DNA of 7,080 bases. Source: an uncultured Chitinophagaceae bacterium (GTDB lineage Bacteria; Bacteroidota; Bacteroidia; Chitinophagales; Chitinophagaceae). Below, one piece after another: positions 1 through 5,696 of the stretch. The position numbers and the translations under genes were made by a program. The DNA lies in the NCBI GenBank assembly GCA_946479005.1, contig CAMLEM010000086.1:1-7080 (forward strand). The letters run 5' to 3'. The notes beneath the pieces are model-generated. The model worked only from the letters and a program-made list of their open reading frames with translations, made no database searches and was not told where the DNA came from. How positions within the stretch are numbered: the stretch's first letter is position 1; every line of letters starts with the position of its first letter.

Positions 1-1709
1 AGGGTAAATACTGGAGAACGAATGAAAGCGTGAATATGAATTACCGGAACGGGAAGCTGAACCTGTTTATGAACTATGGATATAATAACAATAACAGTTT
101 CCAGAATCTTTACATTCATCGCACTTATCTCCACGCAGACAAAACGGTGGACGCAGTTTTTGAGCAGGAGGCATTTATGCCGAGGAAATACCTGAACAAC
201 AATCTTAAGATTGGGCTGGACTATTTTATATCCCCTAAAACGACCATTGGATTCCTGGCCAGCGGGTTTAATAACAAAGAACGGGAAAGAGGATATAATA
301 CTGCTTATTTAAGAGATGAATTCGGTGAACTGGATTCTACTGTAAAAGCGATCAATGTTACCAGCGGCAGGTGGAAGAATGGAAGCCTGAACCTGAACTT
401 TCGTCACCAGTTCGATTCAACCGGGCGGGAACTTACAGCGGACCTTGATTACTCCAACTATAATGCAAAGAGGCACCAGGAGTTCACCAATACATCATTT
501 TTTCCCAATGGGGCGCTGAAAAATGAGAACAGGTTGTACAGCGATGTTCCGGTAGCGATCGACATTTATTCCGCCAAGCTGGATTATACACACCCGATGA
601 AGAGCGGATGGAAATTTGATGCGGGTCTGAAAACCAGTTACGTAAGCACAAACAATAAAGCGGAATTCTTTAACCTGGAAGCAGGCGGTTGGGAAGCCGA
701 TTATGACAAGACGAACCAATTCATCTACAAAGAAAATATCAATGCTGCTTACGTGAACTTTAGCCGGGAATTCAAGAAATGGGGTGTGCAGGGTGGTCTC
801 CGCTATGAAAACACGAATTACAAAGGCCACCAGCTGGGCAATATGGTAAAACCGGATTCGTCTTTCAACAGGAATTATAATTCCATATTCCCTACCGTAT
901 ATGTTTCTTATAAAGCCAATGATAATAATCAGTTTGTGATCAACCTGGGAAGAAGGATCGACCGCCCGGCATATCAGGACCTGAATCCTTTCCTTTATTA
1001 TCTCGATAATTACACCTATGAATCAGGAAACCCATTCATCCGGCCTGAGTTTACCTGGAACAGTGAATTGAGCCACACTTACAAGGGAATGCTCACTACC
1101 ACCGTGAATTTCAGCCGTACTACAGACCTGATGACGGAAACGTTCGAGCAATCGGATTACGCCACCATTGTACGCGAAGGAAACATCGGCGTAAGAAACA
1201 ATGCGGGCATAGCGGTAACAGCGCAACTGAAACCTGCAAAATGGTGGAACCTGACACTCTATTCGAATTTCAATCATACCAAATTCAAGGGGATGCTTTA
1301 TGGCGAACCCATTAACGTGAGTGCCTCCAATATCCTCTTTCATTCCAATAACCAGTTCAGTTTCGGAAAAGGGTGGAATGGAGAAATAAGCGGATTTTAC
1401 AGGACCAAAGGCGTGGATGGGCAAATCCTTATCCAGCCCCTGGGACAGCTTTCTGCCGGGATCTCTAAAACAGTGCTGAAAGGAAAAGGGACGGTAAGGT
1501 TCAATGTGCGTGATATTTTCTATACGCAGTTTCCCAAAGGAAGGATCGAATTCCAGCAAACAAAGGCTTATTTCGAAAATTCCCGGGATTCAAGAATGGG
1601 TACAGTTTCCTTCTCCTGGAGATTTGGCAAGCCCATCAAAGCCCAGCAACCCCGTAAAACAGGAGGCGGCGCCTCCGAAGAAAAGAACCGGGTTAAAACC
1701 GGGGAATAA
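1..1709 (+). CDS. Outer-membrane beta-barrel protein (OMP_b-brl_3 / TonB-dependent receptor-like), 5' end missing
   Basis: The frame is open from the first complete codon at position 3, so the gene begins before the window; 568 residues are visible, ending in TAA at 1707-1709. The sequence is alternating aromatic/polar strands with Asn/Tyr/Gly-rich turns, as in outer-membrane barrels. It contains the family-type motif GRRIDRPAYQDLNPF (about visible residues 316-330) and ends with the strand VSFSWRFGK followed by a 25-residue polar tail. It aligns along its length with the next gene (shared FDSxGRELTADLD, DYTHP, KKWxxQGGLRxENTN, SGFYRxxGVD, VLKGKGTxRxNxRD). In that alignment visible residue 1 falls near residue 257 of the paralogue, so about 256 residues are probably missing: signal peptide, regulatory-like domain and plug. 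The likely role is a surface barrel for uptake or envelope function. The ligand cannot be told. A GTG at 30 is an internal codon, not the start. Confidence 0.9.
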   Translation, partial: GKYWRTNESVNMNYRNGKLNLFMNYGYNNNNSFQNLYIHRTYLHADKTVDAVFEQEAFMPRKYLNNNLKIGLDYFISPKTTIGFLASGFNNKERERGYNTAYLRDEFGELDSTVKAINVTSGRWKNGSLNLNFRHQFDSTGRELTADLDYSNYNAKRHQEFTNTSFFPNGALKNENRLYSDVPVAIDIYSAKLDYTHPMKSGWKFDAGLKTSYVSTNNKAEFFNLEAGGWEADYDKTNQFIYKENINAAYVNFSREFKKWGVQGGLRYENTNYKGHQLGNMVKPDSSFNRNYNSIFPTVYVSYKANDNNQFVINLGRRIDRPAYQDLNPFLYYLDNYTYESGNPFIRPEFTWNSELSHTYKGMLTTTVNFSRTTDLMTETFEQSDYATIVREGNIGVRNNAGIAVTAQLKPAKWWNLTLYSNFNHTKFKGMLYGEPINVSASNILFHSNNQFSFGKGWNGEISGFYRTKGVDGQILIQPLGQLSAGISKTVLKGKGTVRFNVRDIFYTQFPKGRIEFQQTKAYFENSRDSRMGTVSFSWRFGKPIKAQQPRKTGGGASEEKNRVKTGE

Positions 1710-1727
1710 CTGATCCGTATGATCTCG

Positions 1728-1760
1728 GGGGGCCGGTGTTATCCGGCTCCCTGTTTTTTT
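1728..1760 (+). terminator. Rho-independent terminator of the first barrel gene
   Basis: A 9-bp stem pairs GGGGGCCGG (1728-1736) with CCGGCTCCC (1743-1751), with one G-U wobble and a 6-nt loop. After two bases come seven consecutive T (1754-1760). It lies 18 nt after the stop codon and should end the upstream transcript, so the second barrel gene needs its own promoter. Confidence 0.85.
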
Positions 1761-1772
1761 GACGGTACCCAA

Positions 1773-1791
1773 TTGTTAACAGAATTAACAA
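1773..1791. repeat. Operator-like inverted repeat upstream of the second barrel gene
   Basis: Perfect 7-bp arms TTGTTAA (1773-1779) and TTAACAA (1785-1791) are separated by 5 nt (cagaa). The same bases can also be read as a direct repeat TTAACA-gaa-TTAACA. It covers the region between the candidate -33 and -7 elements, where a dimeric regulator would block transcription. No regulator gene is in the window, so this is inference from position and symmetry only. Confidence 0.35.
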
Positions 1792-1804
1792 AACTTACCC
1801 TTTG
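1773..1804 (+). promoter_or_regulatory. Candidate promoter of the second barrel gene
   Basis: A promoter is expected in this 185-bp gap because the upstream transcript is terminated. The best candidate is a TTG (1773-1775) separated by 20 nt from TACCCTTTG (1796-1804). This resembles the Bacteroidota pattern TTTG-N19-21-TAnnTTTG, but the -7 element has one extra base and the -33 element is partial. It would give a leader of roughly 85 nt before the ATG at 1895. No Shine-Dalgarno sequence is seen before that ATG, which is normal in this phylum. Confidence 0.35.
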
Positions 1805-1894
1805 TCACGATAACTACGAAACTTGTCATATTTCATTTACGGATACCATTTTCGATCCCGATTTTTAAACATTATTGACCATTAACCAACCTCA

Positions 1895-4357
1895 ATGAGA
1901 AAGATCTGTTTCATTTTGATCTGCAGTTTCACCGCGCTCTTTGCGCATTCCCAGGAAAGGCCCGGCCGCATTTCCGGATTTATCGTAGACGGTTCCGATA
2001 AAGCTCTTCCGTCTGTTACGGTAACCCTTTTTAAGTCTGCAGACTCGGCGCTCGTCAAGACTGCGCTAACGAATAAGGAAGGAAGGTTTGATTTTGAGAA
2101 TCTCCAGCCTGCCGAATATTACCTGATGGCCAGTTCCATTGGCTTTGAAAAAGCAAAAGGAAGGAAAGTGGAAGTTTCCAGCCGCGCCCCCGAAGTAACA
2201 GTGGAAACCATCCAGCTTACTCCCAGCGCGCAGGCGCTCGCTGGAGTGACGGTGACAGCAACCAGGCCATTCATTGAATCAAAAATAGACAAGACCATAG
2301 TGAACGTGGATGCTTCACCAACCAATGCCGGGGCCACGGCACTCGAGGTATTAGAGAAATCTCCTGGCGTGATGGTAAACAATGACGGGGTCATCAGTTT
2401 GCGCGGGAAAGCCGGCGTGATCGTGATGATGGACGGAAAACCGACCTTCCTTTCGCCCACAGACCTGGCAAACCTGCTGAAGAACCTTCCTGCATCTGCG
2501 ATCGACCAGATCGAGATAATGACCAACCCTTCCTCGAAATATGACGCATCCGGGAATTCAGGAGTGATCAACATCAAAACCAAGAAAGGAAGACTTGCGG
2601 GCTTCAATGGCTCCATTATGGTGGGCCTGACCACAAGTTATTTCGAGAATAAGCGGGGTTTCTATGTATTTCCCAAGAGCCAGAACAGCATCAACTGGAA
2701 TTACAGGAAGGGAAAGATCAATTTTTTCGGGAATTATAATCCGAACATCTCAAGGGGGGGTGCGATGCTTGACATCACCCGGAACGTGCTGGATGCTGAT
2801 AAAAATACGATTGGAAAAAATGAGGTGACCACCAATTTCAGGTTCGGTAATAATAATCATACCCTTAAGCTGGGTATTGACATTTTCGCTGATAAGAAGA
2901 ATACGTTCGGGTTTATGGTAAGCGGGTTCACTTTTTCCGGCCACCCGACTCCCAGCACCACCACTTCTTCCTACGACCAGCATATGCAGCCCCGGTCACA
3001 TATGGTTTCCAAAACAAGGAATGATAACACGTTCAGGAACCTGACTTCTAACTTCAATTACCGTCACCAGTTTGATTCGGCAGGCAGGGAACTCACGGCA
3101 GACCTGGATATGATCCTTTACCGGAATCATTCCAATATGATGCTCACCACCGAGCTTTATTCCGGTAACTGGGTGAGGAATGGCCCTGACCTGTTATTGC
3201 ACGGCGACATTCCCGCTAACATCAATATCTATTCTTTTAAATCCGACTATACCCACCCGATCAAAGATGGGCGGATCGAAGCGGGTGTGAAAAGCAGCTA
3301 CGTGAAAAATGATAACCTTGTGGAGTACGAGCGGTGGGACGGGTCCAAGTGGATCGTTGATGCCCGTTCGAATCATTTCCTGTACGATGAGAACATCAAT
3401 GCCATTTACCTGAATGCCAATAAACAGGTAAAGAAATGGTCGTTCCAGGGCGGGTTACGCCTGGAGAACACCAATGCCAAGGGCTACCAGGTGACCAATG
3501 ACTCCACGTTCAAAAGAAGTTTCACCAGCTTGTTCCCCAGTGCCTTTGTGAGGTACGAAGTAAGTAAGGTAAGCAAGCTAACGATCTCGTATAGCCGAAG
3601 AATTACGAGGCCGAACTACCAGGACCTGAACCCTTTCATCTGGTTCCTGGACTCCCTTTCCTACCGGAAAGGAAATCCCTACCTCACCCCCCAGTTCACG
3701 CATAATTTCGAGTTGAGCCACGCGTACAAAGGAAAGTATATAGCCACCCTGAATTACAATAACACCACCGACGTGATCTCGCAGATCCTGAAGCCCGACG
3801 GGGACCTGGTTTACCTTACTTCGGAGAATGTGGCGAGGTTTCGCAACATTGGATTGGCGGTAACCCTTCCTTTCACGATCAGGAAATGGTGGAACCTCAA
3901 TCTTTTCGGAAATGTTTACAACAATCATTACACGGGGGTCTATGATAACAAGCCCCTGGATATGGAGTACACCTCGTTTATGATCAATATGACCAATTCC
4001 TTCACCATACGCCCAGGTTTTACCGCAGAAGTATCTGGATTCTATCGCGCGAGAGGAGTGGACCAGCTTTCCATCAACGATCCGATGTATGTGCTGAATT
4101 TCGGTTTCCAGAAGCAGGTATTGAAAGGCAAAGGAACGATGCGACTGAACCTGCGCGACCCATTCTGGATCCAGCGTTATTCGGGAAGTACAAAATATGA
4201 CCTGGTGGACACTCGCATATCCAACCGTTGGGATAACAGGCAAGTCACTTTGAGTTTCAATTACCGGTTTGGAAAAAATGGCCAGTCACAACAGCAGCGG
4301 CGAAGGAATAATGCCTCCCAGGATGAACAGAACAGGGTGGGAGGATCCGGCCAGTAA
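1895..4357 (+). CDS. Outer-membrane beta-barrel protein with carboxypeptidase-like N-domain and plug
   Basis: Complete 820-residue gene. Residues 1-20 form a signal peptide: MRK, a hydrophobic stretch, then AHSQ. Residues about 24-108 are a carboxypeptidase-D-regulatory-like beta-sandwich (GRISGFIVDG, then NKEGRFDFENL, then GFEKA). Residues about 115-235 match the TonB-receptor plug pattern: VTVTATRP, ALEVLEKSPGVMV, ISLRGKAGVIVMMDGKPT, then the IDQIEIMTNPSSKYDASG and GVINIKTKK end of the plug. The rest is a barrel of OMP_b-brl_3 type, including SRRITRPNYQDLNPF near residues 566-580 and the last strand LSFNYRFGK. A 26-residue polar tail follows. I see no obvious TonB box. The protein is probably an outer-membrane transporter or surface receptor. 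Nothing here identifies the ligand, and no SusD-like partner is adjacent. It is a paralogue of the preceding gene and has its own terminator. Confidence 0.93.
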   Translation: MRKICFILICSFTALFAHSQERPGRISGFIVDGSDKALPSVTVTLFKSADSALVKTALTNKEGRFDFENLQPAEYYLMASSIGFEKAKGRKVEVSSRAPEVTVETIQLTPSAQALAGVTVTATRPFIESKIDKTIVNVDASPTNAGATALEVLEKSPGVMVNNDGVISLRGKAGVIVMMDGKPTFLSPTDLANLLKNLPASAIDQIEIMTNPSSKYDASGNSGVINIKTKKGRLAGFNGSIMVGLTTSYFENKRGFYVFPKSQNSINWNYRKGKINFFGNYNPNISRGGAMLDITRNVLDADKNTIGKNEVTTNFRFGNNNHTLKLGIDIFADKKNTFGFMVSGFTFSGHPTPSTTTSSYDQHMQPRSHMVSKTRNDNTFRNLTSNFNYRHQFDSAGRELTADLDMILYRNHSNMMLTTELYSGNWVRNGPDLLLHGDIPANINIYSFKSDYTHPIKDGRIEAGVKSSYVKNDNLVEYERWDGSKWIVDARSNHFLYDENINAIYLNANKQVKKWSFQGGLRLENTNAKGYQVTNDSTFKRSFTSLFPSAFVRYEVSKVSKLTISYSRRITRPNYQDLNPFIWFLDSLSYRKGNPYLTPQFTHNFELSHAYKGKYIATLNYNNTTDVISQILKPDGDLVYLTSENVARFRNIGLAVTLPFTIRKWWNLNLFGNVYNNHYTGVYDNKPLDMEYTSFMINMTNSFTIRPGFTAEVSGFYRARGVDQLSINDPMYVLNFGFQKQVLKGKGTMRLNLRDPFWIQRYSGSTKYDLVDTRISNRWDNRQVTLSFNYRFGKNGQSQQQRRRNNASQDEQNRVGGSGQ

Positions 4358-4403
4358 AATATTCAACTTACAGTTTTCTCATGTACAGGTAGTATATGAG
4401 TAC

Positions 4404-4434
4404 GTCCCTCCTTTCCAGGGGGGACTCTTTTTTT
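4404..4434 (+). terminator. Rho-independent terminator of the second barrel gene
   Basis: An 8-bp stem pairs GTCCCTCC (4404-4411) with GGGGGGAC (4418-4425), with one U-G wobble and a 6-nt loop. After TC come seven T (4428-4434). It lies 46 nt past the stop codon and points rightward. On the opposite strand the U-tract is missing and the wobble becomes an A-C mismatch, so it should not serve the convergent L31 gene well. Confidence 0.85.
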
Positions 4435-4470
4435 CGGGTGGCTAAACAGGAACCGAAACCACCGAAAATC

Positions 4471-4725
4471 CTATTCTGCCTTCTTAGCGTATTTCTTATT
4501 GAACTTGTCAATACGGCCTGCCGTATCAACCAGCATATTCTTCCCGGTAAAGAAAGGATGAGAAGTGTTGGAGATCTCAAGCTTTACAAGGGGATACTCA
4601 TTGCCATCTTCCCATTTTACGGTCTCCTTGGTTGCAGCAGCGGAGCGGCTGAGGAAGCTGTGACCATTGCTCATATCCTTGAAAACTACGAGCCGATATT
4701 TATCGGGGTGGATGCCTTTTTTCAT
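4471..4725 (-). CDS. rpmE2: 50S ribosomal protein L31, type B
   Basis: An 84-residue protein matching the L31 type B family from end to end: it starts [21 protein letters not shown], continues with [19 protein letters not shown] and ends with [13 protein letters not shown]. (The first motif spans residues 1-21.) L31 sits at the central protuberance of the large subunit and contributes to bridging with the 30S head. The protein contains no cysteine at all, so it lacks the zinc-binding Cys motif of type A L31 and is the zinc-independent form. The ATG is preceded by AT-rich sequence (attgagtt) without a Shine-Dalgarno motif. The gene is a single unit on the minus strand, convergent with the barrel gene and read from the promoter at 4801-4831. 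No clear terminator is seen after its TAG stop. Confidence 0.96.
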   Translation of the reverse strand: MKKGIHPDKYRLVVFKDMSNGHSFLSRSAAATKETVKWEDGNEYPLVKLEISNTSHPFFTGKNMLVDTAGRIDKFNKKYAKKAE

Positions 4726-4782
4726 AACTCAATGATTTTTAGGGCGTTTTTCCTGATTTCTGACCAGGATCGGCCGGTTTTA

Positions 4783-4797
4783 TCCATTAAAAATGGA
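4783..4797 (-). other. Small hairpin at the start of the rpmE2 leader
   Basis: TCCAT (4783-4787) and ATGGA (4793-4797) are perfect 5-bp inverted arms around a 5-nt AT-rich loop. They sit at or just after the predicted transcription start, so the hairpin would lie at the very 5' end of the mRNA. It may stabilise the 5' end or be chance; the stem is short. Confidence 0.3.
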
Positions 4798-4800
4798 GGG

Positions 4801-4831
4801 CAAAGGTAGTGAATCTCATTCAATTGGCAAA
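4801..4831 (-). promoter_or_regulatory. Bacteroidota-type promoter of rpmE2
   Basis: Read on the minus strand, TTTG (4831-4828) is followed by a 19-nt spacer and TACCTTTG (4808-4801). This is an exact match to the Bacteroidota primary-sigma consensus TTTG-N19-21-TAnnTTTG. Transcription should start near 4795, giving a leader of about 70 nt. The placement directly upstream of a strongly expressed ribosomal protein gene supports the call. Confidence 0.8.
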
Positions 4832-4852
4832 GACCGGGGGTTTATAAAAGAT

Positions 4853-4914
4853 GAAAGCATCAGTCTTGTTCTTATACAAACTTGCGCCTGTACATTCCCA
4901 ATTCTGATGCTTTC
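4853..4914. repeat. 11-bp perfect inverted repeat with 40-nt spacer
   Basis: GAAAGCATCAG (4853-4863) is exactly repeated in reverse complement as CTGATGCTTTC (4904-4914). The spacer contains a smaller inverted pair, TTGT (4867-4870) and ACAA (4876-4879). Read leftward, the outer stem is followed by a T-rich run (atcttttataaa), so it could act as a weak transcript end for yajQ, or fold as a small RNA. It lies about 20 bp upstream of the rpmE2 -33 element. No terminal target duplication or transposase remnant is apparent. Confidence 0.55.
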
Positions 4915-5034
4915 GGGATCCGATTCCGCCATTTGACTGGCTTCCTCTTCTCCATGCATTCATTTTATTGCTAAAATGCGTGCAGTTGTAAAGTGAAGAT
5001 ATGTTATCATGTATTCGGTTTCCAAATTTTCAGG

Positions 5035-5064
5035 CCTGTAGATGTGCACGGCTTCTGCACCAGG
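5035..5064. other. Bulged hairpin downstream of yajQ
   Basis: CCTG (5035-5038) pairs with CAGG (5061-5064), and GTGCA (5044-5048) pairs with TGCAC (5056-5060) around a 7-nt loop, leaving a 5-nt one-sided bulge (5039-5043). An 8-bp palindrome CAGGCCTG (5031-5038) overlaps its left side. It starts 43 nt after the yajQ stop in the direction of transcription. No U-tract follows, so it would be a 3' stabiliser rather than a standard terminator. Confidence 0.35.
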
Positions 5065-5108
5065 TTATGAACAGTTTTTGACCTCTTTGGGCCGTTTATG
5101 CACAGTTT
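5065..5108 (+). repeat. 13-bp imperfect direct repeat at the yajQ 3' end
   Basis: TTATGAACAGTTT (5065-5077) and TTATGCACAGTTT (5096-5108) differ at one base and are offset by 31 bp, about three helical turns. The second copy overlaps the yajQ stop codon and contains TTATGCACA, which fits the relaxed DnaA-box pattern TTWTNCACA. The first copy is a weaker match. Confidence 0.45.
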
Positions 5109-5598
5109 AATCGCGCATATTCACATATTGTAAAGGAATTCCGGTATTCGCGTTCTTACAGGCCTGGATCACAGTCTGCAGATCGTCGATCTTCTTTCCC
5201 GTAACGCGGACCAGGTCGTCGTTGATGGAAGCCTGCACCTTCAAACCTGAGTCCTTGATGAGCTTGACGATCTTCTTGGCATCTTCCTGGGCTAGTCCAT
5301 TTCTCACTTTTATGGTTTTCTTCCAGGCCTTGCCGCTCTGGCTTCCTTCTTTTGACAGGTCGAAAGCTTCCGGGGCAATTCCCTGTTTGTGGGCCCGGTT
5401 GATGAGCACATCGATCAGCTGCCGCATCTTCATATCATCCTCCGTCTCCAGGCTCAGCACATATTCCTTTTTGTCCAGGTTGATCACAACGTGAGATCCC
5501 TTGAAATCAAAACGATTCGTTATCTCCTTGGTGGTCACGTTCACGGCATTGTCCAATGCCTGAGCATCTACCTTGCTAACGATGTCGAAGGAAGGCAT
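5107..5598 (-). CDS. yajQ: YajQ-family nucleotide-binding protein
   Basis: A 163-residue protein, the usual length for YajQ (UPF0234). It begins MPSFDIVSKVD, followed by the conserved block around NAVNVTTKEITNRFDFKGS. The middle has LSLETEDDMKMRQLIDVL. The second half has KKTIKVRNGLAQEDAKKIVKLIKDSGLKVQASI across residues about 93-125, then VRVTGKKIDDLQ, and the ending PLQYVNMRD is typical of the family. The fold is two similar alpha/beta domains; it is cytosolic, with no signal peptide or membrane segment. Homologues bind nucleotides, and one from Xanthomonas was shown to bind cyclic di-GMP and act as a transcription co-regulator. Whether this copy binds c-di-GMP is not shown here. It is divergent from the GlmU-like gene (98-bp gap). 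No convincing consensus promoter was found upstream; CGAATATA at 5654-5661 gives a one-mismatch -7 element on the minus strand, without a -33 partner. Confidence 0.95.
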   Translation of the reverse strand: MPSFDIVSKVDAQALDNAVNVTTKEITNRFDFKGSHVVINLDKKEYVLSLETEDDMKMRQLIDVLINRAHKQGIAPEAFDLSKEGSQSGKAWKKTIKVRNGLAQEDAKKIVKLIKDSGLKVQASINDDLVRVTGKKIDDLQTVIQACKNANTGIPLQYVNMRD

Positions 5599-5696
5599 AG
5601 ATTGAGGTTTTGGTTTGCAGATCGGGTTTATGCGCCCCGGGGCTTCAACAGGCCGAATATAGATTAATCTTTGTTTATTTTTACGGATATCAGGTA
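5599..5696. promoter_or_regulatory. Divergent intergenic region, yajQ / GlmU-like gene
   Basis: Both promoters must lie in these 98 bp unless there is read-through. For the rightward gene, TAATCTTTG (5665-5673) resembles the -7 element with one extra base, but no TTTG sits at the right distance. For yajQ there is TATATTCG (minus strand, 5661-5654), also lacking a -33 partner. A 10-bp GC palindrome GCCCCGGGGC (5634-5643) and an 8-bp palindrome GATTAATC (5662-5669) lie between the starts and could bind a regulator. Confidence 0.35.

Larger units (their letters stand above)
4832..5106. other. Non-coding region between yajQ and rpmE2
   Basis: About 275 bp with no plausible protein. It holds an 11-bp inverted repeat (4853-4914), a hairpin (5035-5064) and an imperfect 13-bp direct repeat (5065-5108), listed separately. 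The two flanking genes both point left, so this is the 3' region of yajQ plus the sequence upstream of the rpmE2 promoter. I find no strong U-tract terminator for yajQ here. Confidence 0.6.

Noticed and set aside
1023..1559. Long minus-strand open frame opposite the first barrel gene (178 codons)
   Set aside because: It lies entirely antisense to a well-supported barrel gene, has no recognisable domain, and is best explained by codon bias.
2119..2634. Minus-strand open frame of 171 codons opposite the regulatory-like/plug region of the second barrel gene
   Set aside because: Antisense to conserved coding sequence, with no family resemblance; a shadow of the plus-strand gene.
3578..4243. Minus-strand open frame of 221 codons opposite the second barrel gene
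   Set aside because: Antisense to clearly conserved barrel motifs; no recognisable domain and no promoter or start context.
4437..4463. GGTGG/CCACC inverted pair after rpmE2 as a terminator
   Set aside because: Only 5 bp with a 17-nt loop, and the following minus-strand bases are A-rich rather than a U-tract.
4396..4809. Plus-strand open frame of 137 codons across the L31 region
   Set aside because: It starts inside the barrel-gene terminator and runs antisense to rpmE2 and its promoter, with no family features.
4872..5104. Replication origin based on DnaA-box-like sequences
   Set aside because: Only one good and two loose matches, no AT-rich unwinding region, and no origin-associated genes in the window.
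5610..5696. Longer start (TTG) for the GlmU-like gene
   Set aside because: The extra 29 residues do not resemble the family and would occupy nearly the whole divergent promoter region; ATG 5697 gives the expected amino terminus.
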